NCBI GenBank assembly: GCA_964623815.1
Contig: CAZUVR010000008.1
Span: forward strand, 41,296-105,295
Reading direction: 5' to 3'
Length of the DNA: 64,000 bases
Origin: Chroococcopsis sp964623815
GTDB lineage: Bacteria > Cyanobacteriota > Cyanobacteriia > Cyanobacteriales > Microcystaceae
Shown: positions 17,409-25,729 of the stretch, one piece after another
Layout: every line of letters starts with the position of its first letter
Numbering within the stretch: position 1 is the first letter of the stretch
The notes under the pieces: generated by a model
Databases searched by the model: none
What the model saw: only the letters and a program-made list of their open reading frames with translations
What the model was told of the DNA's origin: nothing
Position numbers and translations under genes: made by a program

Positions 17409-18757
17409 CGCATAGTCACGAATTCCTCAGCGGCGCTGGGGTGAATTCCCACCGTAGCATCGAAATCGGCTTTAGTCGCTCCCATCTTGACGGCTATAGC
17501 TACACCTTGAATAATCTCGGCGGCGTATTCTCCCACCATATGCGCCCCCAATACTTTCTGTGTCTCTTGATGTACTACCAATTTCATCAGGGTTTTATCT
17601 TCCCTACCAGGTAGTACATTGTAACTAGAGCGGAATTTAGAGCGATAGATTTTGATATTATCCGCTCCGAATTTATCCTCGGCTTGCCTCTGGGTTAACC
17701 CTACCGTAGCCGCCTCTGGTGTGCTAAATACGGCGGAAGGGACATTCTGGTAACTCATGACGCGGGATTTACCGCCGAATACCGTATCGGCAAACGCCCG
17801 CCCCTCATTAATAGCTACCGGGGTGAGGTTGATGTCATTGGTGCAATCCCCTACGGCATAGATATTGTCTACCGAAGTTTGACCGTATTCGTCTACCACA
17901 ATACTGCCTTGACGTACCTTAACCGCTACATTCTCCAAACCCAAATTATCAGTTTTGGGAATCCTACCGGTGGCAGCCAGCCCGATAGCATCGACTAAAA
18001 CGATTTCTGAATTACCCTCTCTGTTAAGATGAGCTTTCAAGCCATTTGGGGTTTTTTCTATAGCAACCGGAAAGCTATTACTCATGATTGTAATCCCGGC
18101 GGCCTTCATCCCTTCTTGAATCTCGTCCCTAATATCCTCATCGAAACCCTTGAGAATCTTATCACGCCGGATCATCTGGATGACTTCCGTACCCAAACCA
18201 TTCATAATACAGGCAAATTCAACGCCGATATAACCGCCTCCTAAAACTAGGATTCGTTTCGGTTGCTCCGGCAACGTGAACATATCATCTGAAGTGATGG
18301 TGTATTCTATGCCGGGAATATGAGGCTTGACGGGATAACCACCGACGGCGATGAGGATTTTATCGGCAGTGATTTTTTTATCTCCCACTTCTACGGTGTG
18401 GTTATCGATGAACTTGGCATGGTGGGGAAATACTTCGACTTTGGAATTATCTAACATCCTTTGGTAGACTCCGTTAAGTCTCTTGACTTCATCGTTGACG
18501 GCGCGTGTTAATTTGCCCCAGTCAAGATGGCTCTCCACCGGACTCCAGCCGTAGCCGGTTGCGTCTTTAAAGTATTGCGGGAATCGGGAAGAATAGACCA
18601 TCAGTTTTTTAGGTATACAACCACGATTAACACAGGTGCCACCTAAACGATCGTATTCCGCCACTGCTACTTTAGCTCCGTATTCGGCGGCGCGTCTGGC
18701 AGTGGCGATTCCTCCCGAGCCGCCGCCGATTACGAATAAATCAAAATCATAGGTCAT
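17405..18757 (-). CDS. gor: Glutathione-disulfide reductase
   Basis: Gor reduces oxidised glutathione with NADPH. The 450-residue flavoprotein has the FAD loop GGGSGGIATARRA, the redox disulfide in GGTCVNRGCIPKK (Cys42, Cys47; the VNRGCIPKK form is typical of glutathione reductase), an NAD(P)-binding GGGYIGVEFA, the second FAD motif YAVGDCTN, and the C-terminal HPSAAEEF that supplies the proton donor across the dimer. The length is typical. It converges with the CysQ-like gene with a 4-base overlap. It is divergent from the D-Ala-D-Ala carboxypeptidase gene. Confidence 0.95.
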   Translation of the reverse strand: MTYDFDLFVIGGGSGGIATARRAAEYGAKVAVAEYDRLGGTCVNRGCIPKKLMVYSSRFPQYFKDATGYGWSPVESHLDWGKLTRAVNDEVKRLNGVYQRMLDNSKVEVFPHHAKFIDNHTVEVGDKKITADKILIAVGGYPVKPHIPGIEYTITSDDMFTLPEQPKRILVLGGGYIGVEFACIMNGLGTEVIQMIRRDKILKGFDEDIRDEIQEGMKAAGITIMSNSFPVAIEKTPNGLKAHLNREGNSEIVLVDAIGLAATGRIPKTDNLGLENVAVKVRQGSIVVDEYGQTSVDNIYAVGDCTNDINLTPVAINEGRAFADTVFGGKSRVMSYQNVPSAVFSTPEAATVGLTQRQAEDKFGADNIKIYRSKFRSSYNVLPGREDKTLMKLVVHQETQKVLGAHMVGEYAAEIIQGVAIAVKMGATKADFDATVGIHPSAAEEFVTMR

Positions 18758-18809
18758 ATTAGGCGATTCCTCTGGTAAATTGAATTCAATCTTTTTCCTC
18801 TCTTACTCG

Positions 18810-20255
18810 ATGCTAAAATCTTTTCTATCATTCTCTCTAGCTCTTATTGTAACCGGTCTCGCCCCGCCATCTCCAGCCGACTCCCGACTCCCAACTCCCG
18901 ACTCCCCAATCTGCCCCGCCGATTTACCAAGTTATATCGATTCTATCCTGACGCGCCCGGAATTGAGAACGTCCCTCTGGGGCATTCTGATTCAACCTCT
19001 CGGCTCTAATCAATCTCTCTACAGTCTTTCTGCCGATAAATTATTCATACCCGCCTCTAATGTTAAGTTATTGACCTCTGCTGCCGCTTTATTAAGCCTG
19101 CCCCCCGACTTTACTATCCTTACTCCCGTTTACGCTCAAGGGGAGGGGGCGCGATTGACTAGCCTCACCGTAGTGGGTAAGGGTGATCCGACGATGACGG
19201 TAGAGACATTGCAAAATCTAGCGCAAGGGTTACGATCGAGGGGGGTTACTATTATCGATAATCTTATCCTCGCTGACGGCTATATCTCATCTGGGATTAA
19301 TCCCACTTGGGAATGGGAAGATATTCTCTTCGATTACGGAGTGCCCGCCTCCGGTTTCGTTTTAAATCGCAATAGTGTCACCCTTAAAGCTTCCCCGCAG
19401 TCGCCTGGACAACCTTTAAAGCTAACTTGGTCTGATGAGCTTGCTGGTAGTCAATGGCGTTTGGTCAATCGTACATTCACGAGCGGCGAAAAAACTGCGC
19501 CCCCTATTAAAATCGAAGCCGTTTTAGGGGATTCTACTTTGATAGTCTCTGGAGGATTACCCGCCTCGACTGCCGATAGTTCTTTTGATATAGCTATTCC
19601 CAATTCCGAGCGATACTTTCTCGATAGCCTGCGCCTATCCCTACAAAAATCGGGTATCACCGTTAAATCCGTTTCTATTACTAATGATGCCCCTCCTGCT
19701 GGTCAAATCCTCACGGAAATTAAATCCCCTTATTTACCATATTTTTTGCAAAAAGTCAATAAAGATAGCGACAATCTCGTAGCGGAAACTTTATTAGTGT
19801 TAGTGGGTGGAAGAGGAGAGGGATTAAGAGCCGTGAAGGAGCAATTGGCCCGATTAGGTTTAAACCCGCAAACCTACAGCCTTAAAGACGGATCAGGATT
19901 ATCGCGGCAGAATTTCGTTAGCCCCGCGTCTTTCGTGACGATTTTACAGGCAATGAATCGCAACTCCAACGGGCGATTGTATAGGGATTCTTTAGCCGTA
20001 GGGGGAAAAGATGGTACTTTGGCGGCGAGATTTAAAGATAGTTCGATCGCGGTGCGGGCAAAAACAGGTACTTTAACCGGCGTGATTGCTTTATCGGGAT
20101 ATGTAGATACACCCACTTACGGCACTCTGGTATTCAGCACGATCGTTAATAATAGTGGGGAAACACCAGGGACAATAAGACAGGGAATCGATGACATCAT
20201 CAACTTATTGGGAAGGTTAAAAACCTGCCCGGGCAATAGTAGTGAGAAAAGATAA
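18810..20255 (+). CDS. dacB: D-alanyl-D-alanine carboxypeptidase/endopeptidase (PBP4 family)
   Basis: A 481-residue periplasmic enzyme of the S13/PBP4 class that trims peptide cross-links in peptidoglycan. It has a signal peptide (hydrophobic core LSFSLALIVTGLA), the active-site SNVK with nucleophile Ser83, an SDN motif in KDSDNLVAET, and the KTGT box in RAKTGTLTGV. The length suits the family. The ATG at 18810 is chosen because it places the signal peptide at the terminus; the frame extends to a TTG at 18780. Directly after the signal peptide, residues about 23-33 (ADSRLPTPDSP) are coded by the GACTCCC heptamer array, so the mature N terminus carries a repeat-derived peptide. Confidence 0.92.
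   Translation: MLKSFLSFSLALIVTGLAPPSPADSRLPTPDSPICPADLPSYIDSILTRPELRTSLWGILIQPLGSNQSLYSLSADKLFIPASNVKLLTSAAALLSLPPDFTILTPVYAQGEGARLTSLTVVGKGDPTMTVETLQNLAQGLRSRGVTIIDNLILADGYISSGINPTWEWEDILFDYGVPASGFVLNRNSVTLKASPQSPGQPLKLTWSDELAGSQWRLVNRTFTSGEKTAPPIKIEAVLGDSTLIVSGGLPASTADSSFDIAIPNSERYFLDSLRLSLQKSGITVKSVSITNDAPPAGQILTEIKSPYLPYFLQKVNKDSDNLVAETLLVLVGGRGEGLRAVKEQLARLGLNPQTYSLKDGSGLSRQNFVSPASFVTILQAMNRNSNGRLYRDSLAVGGKDGTLAARFKDSSIAVRAKTGTLTGVIALSGYVDTPTYGTLVFSTIVNNSGETPGTIRQGIDDIINLLGRLKTCPGNSSEKR
18879..18906 (+). repeat. GACTCCC heptamer repeat (4 units)
   Basis: Units GACTCCC, GACTCCC, AACTCCC, GACTCCC inside the carboxypeptidase gene, just after the signal-peptide codons, translated as DSRLPTPDS. 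The unit order matches the array at 1488-1515 apart from one base in the third unit. Confidence 0.9.
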
Positions 20256-20323
20256 GAGAGAAAAGAGTTGAGAAATTTATAAAAATCTCCACTCACTTCT
20301 CACCGCTCTTCACTCACTTCTCA

Positions 20324-21529
20324 TTAATAGGTTTCTACGTGCCAGCGATGTTCTTTCTTCAGTTGTTTCTGATAGGTAGACCAGTCTACATCATTTTTAG
20401 AAGCGGCACCGCTGAGGGCTTCATCGATACCATCTTCCATCCCTTTAAGACCACACATATAGGCGTGAGTTTTGGGATTTTGTAAAAGATTCCAAATCTC
20501 GTCAGCGTGTTCCGCTACCCGGTGCTGAATATACATTCTACCGCCTTCGGAGTTTTGCTGTTCTCTGCTGATGGCGTAGGTGAGACGGAAATTATCGGGG
20601 AATTCGGCGGCTAACTGCTCTAATTCCTCTTTGTAGAGGATATTAGGAGTTTTGGGAATACCGAAGATCAACCAGGCGAGTCCTTTAAATTTATAATCTT
20701 CGTGTTGCTCTTTAAACATCCGCCAGAGGTAAGCGCGGAAAGGGGCGATACCCGTACCAGTTGCCATCATAATGATGTTAGCGTCTTCGTCGGGGGGTAG
20801 GAGCATTTCTTTACCTACCGGCCCGGTGATAGCTACGTCATCGCCTACGTTTAAATGACAGAGGTAAGTAGAGCAGACACCGTAAACGGTTTCACCAGTT
20901 TCCGGGTGCTGGTATTCTAATTGACGTACACAGAGGGAGACGGTTTTATCGTCGAGTTTATCGCCGTGACGGGTAGAAGCGATCGAATACAATCTTAGCT
21001 TATGGGGTTTGCCGTTAGCGTCGGTGCCGGGGGGTATGATCCCGATACTCTGCCCTTCGATATAACGTAAATCACCCCCCGAAAGGTCAAAGGTTAGGTG
21101 TTGTACAATGCCGATGCCGCCTTCACCGACTAGAGAATAATTTTCGATACATTTACCGATAAAAGGCTGTGATGGTCGATAAATATTAACGGGTATATCC
21201 GTCGCTTTTTCTTTGGCTTGAGTCATAGCCTTGCTCTTTGGTTCCTCTTTAATAGGTGCTAATTGAGAATCAGGCTGTGGTTGCGCTGGATGGGTGTTGT
21301 TTACCTGTAGGGGAGCTTCCCCGTTTAACGGTTTGATGCTGAGGATTTTGCCGCCGAGACGGGTTATCCGCCGCATTTCTTGATTCATCCGCTCGTAGGG
21401 CACCGTAAAAAATACGCTCCCGCTTTTGCGGATGGAATAATCTAAACCATCGGTGTTGCCATTCTGGCTTAAACCTGCCACCTCGTAAACATATAAACGC
21501 TTTCCAGCAAATGCACCTGGACTGTACAT
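20324..21529 (-). CDS. petH: Ferredoxin-NADP(+) reductase with CpcD linker domain
   Basis: FNR passes electrons from photosystem I ferredoxin to NADP+. The 401-residue protein has the CpcD-like phycobilisome-linker domain (about 1-70), a proline-rich hinge (about 70-105), an FAD domain (about 115-245, with RLYSIAST and GVCSTYLC), and an NADP domain (about 250-401, with MATGTGIAPFRAYLW and the terminal WHVETY, whose tyrosine stacks on FAD). The linker domain lets the long form dock to phycobilisomes. An in-frame Met at 102 (ATG at 21224-21226, preceded by a weak AAGG) matches the position where other cyanobacteria start the short soluble isoform. It is divergent from prk. Confidence 0.97.
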   Translation of the reverse strand: MYSPGAFAGKRLYVYEVAGLSQNGNTDGLDYSIRKSGSVFFTVPYERMNQEMRRITRLGGKILSIKPLNGEAPLQVNNTHPAQPQPDSQLAPIKEEPKSKAMTQAKEKATDIPVNIYRPSQPFIGKCIENYSLVGEGGIGIVQHLTFDLSGGDLRYIEGQSIGIIPPGTDANGKPHKLRLYSIASTRHGDKLDDKTVSLCVRQLEYQHPETGETVYGVCSTYLCHLNVGDDVAITGPVGKEMLLPPDEDANIIMMATGTGIAPFRAYLWRMFKEQHEDYKFKGLAWLIFGIPKTPNILYKEELEQLAAEFPDNFRLTYAISREQQNSEGGRMYIQHRVAEHADEIWNLLQNPKTHAYMCGLKGMEDGIDEALSGAASKNDVDWSTYQKQLKKEHRWHVETY

Positions 21530-21856
21530 AATTTTATAGATCCCAAATCAAGTCATGATAATAGTTTCATAGTTTAGCCTAACATTAGTCGGCTAACCTA
21601 CTTAAAATGGGAACTACTCCAGAATAACCACAGGATGATATAGAGCATAACGAAACTTCCCCGCTAGAACTGTCACACAGGTCGCACTTTAATAGTTTAT
21701 TAAGAAACCCTTTTCTGGTATGATCCGATCACTATCACTAGGATTAAATACTTATGGATTCTCGGTGATAAGCGCAAAAATTATGTGTTGTAGCCAGAGT
21801 CTGATTTAATTACATAGTAACCGTGAAAAATTTAGTACTGCATTTAGAGGGAAGCT
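21530..21856. other. Divergent petH/prk regulatory region
   Basis: This 327-base region separates petH (minus) and prk (plus), both serving photosynthetic carbon fixation. A TATGAT at 21719-21724 could be a -10 box for prk, but its -35 region is poor. No perfect NtcA-type GTA-N8-TAC site was found. The prk start is preceded by a purine-rich ribosome-binding site (GAGGGAAG) ending 3 bases before the ATG at 21857. Confidence 0.5.
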
Positions 21857-22864
21857 ATGACCACTGAGCTAGATCGCGTGGTTTTAATTGGTGTAGCCGG
21901 AGATTCCGGTTGTGGAAAATCAACTTTCTTACGTCGTCTGACCGATTTATTCGGGGAAGAATTCATGACAGTAATCTGTCTCGATGACTATCACTGTCTC
22001 GATCGTAAACAAAGGAAAGAAGTGGGTGTAACCGCCCTCAATCCTAAAGCCAACAACTTTGACCTGATGTACGAGCAAATCAAAGCTCTCAAAGAAGGCA
22101 AAGCGATCAATAAACCGATCTATAATCATGAAACTGGGATGATCGACCCTCCAGAAATCATCGAACCTAATAAGGTAATCGTGATCGAAGGTCTTCACCC
22201 GATGTATGACGAACGAGTACGCTCTCTCTTAGATTTCAGCGTTTATCTCGATATTAGCGAAGAAGTTAAAATTAACTGGAAAATACAGCGCGATATGGCT
22301 GAAAGAGGTCACACCTACGATGACGTAATCGCTGCCATCAATTCTAGAAAACCCGATTTCACCGCCTATATCGATCCTCAACGTCAATACGCTGATGTGG
22401 TCATCCAAGTTTTACCGACCCAATTAATCGAAGATAACGAAAGCAAACTTTTACGAGTCCGTTTAATTCAAAAAGAGGGAGTATCTAACTTCGAGCCTTC
22501 TTACTTATTCGATGAAGGTTCGACGATCGATTGGCGGCCCTGCGGTCGTAAATTAACCTGCGCCTTCCCCGGTATCAAGCTTTATTACGGCCCGGATAAT
22601 TTCCTCGGTAACGAAGTTTCTATTTTAGAAATCGATGGTCAATTCGATAACTTAGAGGAAATGATCTATATAGAAAGTCATTTGAGCAAAACTGGTACTA
22701 AATATTACGGTGAAATGACCGAATTACTCCTCAAACACAAAGACTATCCCGGTTCTACTAACGGCACCGGCTTATTCCAAGTGTTAGTAGGTTTGAAAAT
22801 GCGTGAAACCTACGAGAAATTAGTTAACTCCCCCGTCAGTAAAGAAGTCGCAGCTCAAGTATAA
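21857..22864 (+). CDS. prk: Phosphoribulokinase
   Basis: Prk phosphorylates ribulose-5-phosphate to ribulose-1,5-bisphosphate, the CO2 acceptor of the Calvin cycle. The 335-residue protein has the P-loop GVAGDSGCGKST with Cys19 and a second cysteine at 41 (VICLDDYH); these form the regulatory disulfide in cyanobacteria. A later cysteine pair sits in RPCGRKLTCAF, and binding of GAPDH/CP12 in the dark would inactivate the enzyme. Length and sequence are typical of cyanobacterial Prk. Transcription ends at the strong hairpin at 22883-22923. It is divergent from petH. Confidence 0.98.
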   Translation: MTTELDRVVLIGVAGDSGCGKSTFLRRLTDLFGEEFMTVICLDDYHCLDRKQRKEVGVTALNPKANNFDLMYEQIKALKEGKAINKPIYNHETGMIDPPEIIEPNKVIVIEGLHPMYDERVRSLLDFSVYLDISEEVKINWKIQRDMAERGHTYDDVIAAINSRKPDFTAYIDPQRQYADVVIQVLPTQLIEDNESKLLRVRLIQKEGVSNFEPSYLFDEGSTIDWRPCGRKLTCAFPGIKLYYGPDNFLGNEVSILEIDGQFDNLEEMIYIESHLSKTGTKYYGEMTELLLKHKDYPGSTNGTGLFQVLVGLKMRETYEKLVNSPVSKEVAAQV

Positions 22865-22882
22865 GAAAAAGCTTTAAGAAGC

Positions 22883-22923
22883 AATAAGCCCGGTTTGTCA
22901 TCAAACCGGGCTTATTATTTTTG
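22883..22923 (+). terminator. Rho-independent terminator of prk
   Basis: A perfect 15-bp stem (22883-22897 with 22902-22916, arms AATAAGCCCGGTTTG) and TCAT loop, followed by a T-rich tract. The stop codon of prk is about 20 bases upstream. The next bases (22924-22946) hold a CCACTAGCCACT-type repeat also seen at 3637-3703. Confidence 0.92.
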
Positions 22924-22950
22924 CCACTACTAGCCACTAGCCACTCTCGA

Positions 22951-23190
22951 TTAAGCGCTAATCAGTACTTCTTCGCTAGTAGAGCAACTGATACTTAAAG
23001 ATTGCTCCAAACAAGCCACATCTTCTAAATTATCCCAATCAGGGGTGAAGGGCCCCGCGGCCAATGCACAAGCTTTCCACTGAGACTGTACCGGTACACC
23101 TAACTGCTGACACATTCCCCCGCGTCGTCCTTCGCTCTGATAGTATCGGCAATATCTACATGATGAGGTTAAAAAATGTGCGGGTTTCAT
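22951..23190 (-). CDS. Small cysteine-rich protein, conserved in cyanobacteria
   Basis: A 79-residue protein with no signal peptide. Five of its seven cysteines lie in the N-terminal half in the pattern CRYC, MCQQLG, KAC; the basic segment YYQSEGRRGGMCQQLGVPV looks like a compact metal-binding or redox-active fold. I recall this CRYCRYY...GRRGGMCQQLGVPVQ core from other cyanobacterial genomes as an unannotated conserved protein, but its function is not known to me. The C-terminal third is acidic and probably disordered. The ATG at 23190 precedes the conserved core by only a few residues. It converges on prk. Confidence 0.7.
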   Translation of the reverse strand: MKPAHFLTSSCRYCRYYQSEGRRGGMCQQLGVPVQSQWKACALAAGPFTPDWDNLEDVACLEQSLSISCSTSEEVLISA

Positions 23191-23570
23191 GAGTTTCTCT
23201 CTCGCGGGGCTAGCGACTACAATGCTTCAATTCAGTTCTGTTAATATTTTCCTCCTTGAAGCTCGAAGGCTTTTGCCCTCCGTTGTTGTCTCTGATTTCG
23301 ATCCTGTCTAGTTTTCGGTGATCCCCATCCGAAAAATCTCTTTCAGAATCTTTTAACAGTTACTTTACAAAAATAAATATTGACTGAAGATACGTTTAGT
23401 GTATTAAAAACTACAATTTTATATTTAAGAATATTGGGCATAAACTAGATGGGGATCAAGAAGTTAGGAGAAAGAATAAGAAAAAACAAGATGATCAAGA
23501 CAGAAAAAGAGGAAAGGAAACGGCGGGGCGGTAAGTCAAGTAGGGACACTAGGGGAGAAGATAAATTATT
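23191..23570. other. Intergenic region, 380 bases
   Basis: AT-rich sequence between the small Cys-rich gene and the DciA-like gene, both on the minus strand. The part near 23571 is purine-rich. I see no terminator, small frame or RNA that I can support. Confidence 0.4.
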
Positions 23571-24071
23571 TTAGGGTTCTGGCGATCGAGACCAACAAAA
23601 AGCACAGCAATTCCAGCGTCTTAATTCCTTTTCCGGGGTGGGAGCGGCACAAATAGGGCAAGTCGTCCAAGTTAGGGAACGTTGACCAAAGCTGTGAGAA
23701 AATCCTGACTCGGAGCTTGGGGAGTCGGGAGTCGGGAGTCGGGAATCGAGGGTTGAGGAGTGTTTCGAGTTACTTTTTTCCTGCCACGCGGCGGAAGAGA
23801 AGCGAATATCGGTAACGGGTTGGTCGAGGGTAGCGTTGAGAAGTTTGATTAAATTGGAGCGTTGTAGGGTCAAATCCTGAGCGAGGGCAGCGCTGGAGGT
23901 AGCGATAAAAACAACGCCCCTGGATAGGGATACGACTCTAGTTTTATCGCGGAGACGGGGGGAGATCGATCGCTCCCAAGCGAGGAGAATCTGACGGTAA
24001 TGATGATACTCCTCCCAGCCGGGTTGTTGGGTAAGAGCGTTTAGGATCTTATCAATTCCCTCAAAGCTCAT
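23571..24071 (-). CDS. DUF721/DciA-type protein with C-terminal zinc-finger-like module
   Basis: The 166-residue protein starts with a DUF721 domain (about 1-95; the RDKTRVVSLSRGVVFIATSSAALAQD type core with a KH-like fold). DUF721 includes DciA, the DnaA-coupled loader that delivers the replicative helicase DnaB in bacteria without DnaC; cyanobacteria carry such proteins, so a role in replication start is likely. The C-terminal 35 residues hold CPIC and CCAFC, a probable zinc ribbon, instead of the disordered tail seen in classic DciA. The linker (about 107-117) is the heptamer-derived DSRLPTPDSP. It is divergent from the proline-rich membrane protein, with 60 bases between starts. Confidence 0.75.
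   Translation of the reverse strand: MSFEGIDKILNALTQQPGWEEYHHYRQILLAWERSISPRLRDKTRVVSLSRGVVFIATSSAALAQDLTLQRSNLIKLLNATLDQPVTDIRFSSAAWQEKSNSKHSSTLDSRLPTPDSPSSESGFSHSFGQRSLTWTTCPICAAPTPEKELRRWNCCAFCWSRSPEP
23720..23747 (-). repeat. GACTCCC heptamer repeat (4 units), minus strand
   Basis: On the minus strand the units read GATTCCC, GACTCCC, GACTCCC, GACTCCC within the linker of the DciA-like gene, translated DSRLPTPDSP. Orientation and frame relative to the gene equal those in the carboxypeptidase gene at 18879. Confidence 0.9.
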
Positions 24072-24131
24072 GGGTATCTTAAGTTATATTGGACAAAAAA
24101 CTTTTCTTCGCCCAAGATAACATAAGCAGAT

Positions 24132-24965
24132 ATGAATCCTCAGCCCCCGCCGGAAAGTTCGCAAGATACCGCTATCATTCACCAATCCTCGGCTCTCGAT
24201 GCGTATCAGGATACGGAATATTTAGAAGCATCCCTGGCGGATATAGAATCCCCGGCAGTTAATCCTTTACTGACTCCCTGGAGCGTGGGGGCGATAGTGA
24301 TTCTGCTGGTGGCTAATTCCCTCCTGAGTTGGAATCAGCTCAAGAAAGAGCAGAAACAAGTCAACAACGCTACTCAAGTAGTTGTCGAGCATCCCCTGCG
24401 CGTACCGGCAGCCTTAAATCTGGCTGCAGGGGGAAGAATTTTAGCCCCGGATACGGTTAGTATCATGCCTGCACCCCCGCCCCCACCCGTCTTAGCGGTT
24501 AAAGTACCGCCCGCACCCAGCCCTCAGATGAAAGCCGTTTCCGCCGCCCCCGCGCCCGGCACCCTCACCAGAGCCTTATTACCTCAATTTGTCATAGCCC
24601 CTCAAGTTAGCCAAAGCCCCCAACAGCAATTAATGCCCACCTATCCAGCCCCGGCAACCACTCCGGTAGCGCCGAAGGTTAAGGCACCTACTTCAAGCCC
24701 GAAGATAGCCAGAAAACCAGAGCCGGAAGTTTCTCCCCAACCTTCCCCCTCGCCAGCGGTGATTAACGAGCGGTTGATGGAAGAATGGCGGGAGCGTACC
24801 GAGGTGCCGCTTCAACCCCTCTATCAGAGGAGAAAACAGCAATTATTAGAGTTGAAGGCACCGCAGAATAATCAACCTGTACCGCCTCAAGCCGAACCGC
24901 CTCAGCCACCAGAAAAGATTCCTAGTTCTATCATTATCGATAGGAGCGGTGTTGTAGCCAAGTAA
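24132..24965 (+). CDS. Single-pass membrane protein with long proline-rich region
   Basis: A 277-residue protein of unknown function. An acidic N-terminal tail (1-47) is followed by one hydrophobic segment (about 50-67, SVGAIVILLVANSLLSW), a short basic stretch KKEQKQ, then about 180 residues rich in Pro, Ala, Gln and Ser with runs such as APPPPPP, and a charged C terminus (VINERLMEEWRERTEVPLQ). Topology is probably N-in with the proline-rich part outside or in the periplasm, though it could be the reverse. The stop is 12 bases before the PspA-like gene and the spacer contains its ribosome-binding site, so it is co-transcribed with the two PspA-family genes and may be their membrane partner. 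Confidence 0.7.
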   Translation: MNPQPPPESSQDTAIIHQSSALDAYQDTEYLEASLADIESPAVNPLLTPWSVGAIVILLVANSLLSWNQLKKEQKQVNNATQVVVEHPLRVPAALNLAAGGRILAPDTVSIMPAPPPPPVLAVKVPPAPSPQMKAVSAAPAPGTLTRALLPQFVIAPQVSQSPQQQLMPTYPAPATTPVAPKVKAPTSSPKIARKPEPEVSPQPSPSPAVINERLMEEWRERTEVPLQPLYQRRKQQLLELKAPQNNQPVPPQAEPPQPPEKIPSSIIIDRSGVVAK

Positions 24966-24977
24966 GGAGATGTAGCG

Positions 24978-25625
24978 ATGGGATTGTTCGATCGAATAGG
25001 ACAGGTGATCCGGGCTGGGGTGAATAACCTCGTCGGCTCGTCGGAAGACCCGGAAAAAGTTTTAGAACAGGCGATTAGTGAGATGGAGCAGCATTTAATC
25101 GGTATGCGTCAGGCTCTCGCAGAAGCGATCGCCAATCAAAAACGTACTGAGAGACAGATCCGGCAACAGGAAAAATTGAGCGAAACCTGGCACGAGCGGG
25201 CGCGTTTAGCGATTAGTAACGACAATGAAACTCTAGCCAGAGAGGCCCTGACTAATTGGCAATCCCATCAAAGCCATCTCGAACCTTTACAGAGCAGTTT
25301 CAAACAACATCAAGAAGTCATTAAAAAACTTAAGGGAGAACTATTGACAATAGAGCGTAAATATGTAGATATAAGAGCGCAGAAGAGTTTATACGTGGCG
25401 CGATTACAATCGGCCAGCGCGTCACAGAAAGCGAGGGAGATCATCGGGGAAATAGAAGGGGTAAACGCGGGAGGAGTGTTCGAGAAAATAGAGGCGAAAG
25501 TATTGGCGATGGAGGCGGAAAGCGAACTGTTAGAAGGCGATCCGATCGAGAGCGAATTTAGAAGATTGGAGCGACAGAAACAACTCGAAGCAGAATTAGG
25601 TAAGATAAAAAATCAAGAACTATAA
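24978..25625 (+). CDS. PspA/IM30 family protein, short form
   Basis: A 215-residue all-helical protein of the ESCRT-III-like PspA/Vipp1 family. MGLFDRIGQVIRAGVNNLV at the N terminus is the amphipathic helix alpha-0 that binds membranes, followed by heptad-rich helices (about 25-215). It lacks the C-terminal extension of Vipp1 found in the next gene, so it resembles bacterial PspA more. The protein would form oligomeric rings or rods that protect or reshape membranes. It follows the proline-rich membrane protein by 12 bases behind a good AAGGAG site and precedes vipp1 by 104 bases; the pair is a tandem duplication with marked divergence. Confidence 0.9.
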   Translation: MGLFDRIGQVIRAGVNNLVGSSEDPEKVLEQAISEMEQHLIGMRQALAEAIANQKRTERQIRQQEKLSETWHERARLAISNDNETLAREALTNWQSHQSHLEPLQSSFKQHQEVIKKLKGELLTIERKYVDIRAQKSLYVARLQSASASQKAREIIGEIEGVNAGGVFEKIEAKVLAMEAESELLEGDPIESEFRRLERQKQLEAELGKIKNQEL

Positions 25626-25729
25626 GAAAGTTTCGATCGTGGTTTAGACTAGAGAAGTATAAGCCCCAGGGCATTAAGTCAAAATATTTTGAGAACCATT
25701 TAGTACAAGCCTAGAGGATAAAGAGAGTC

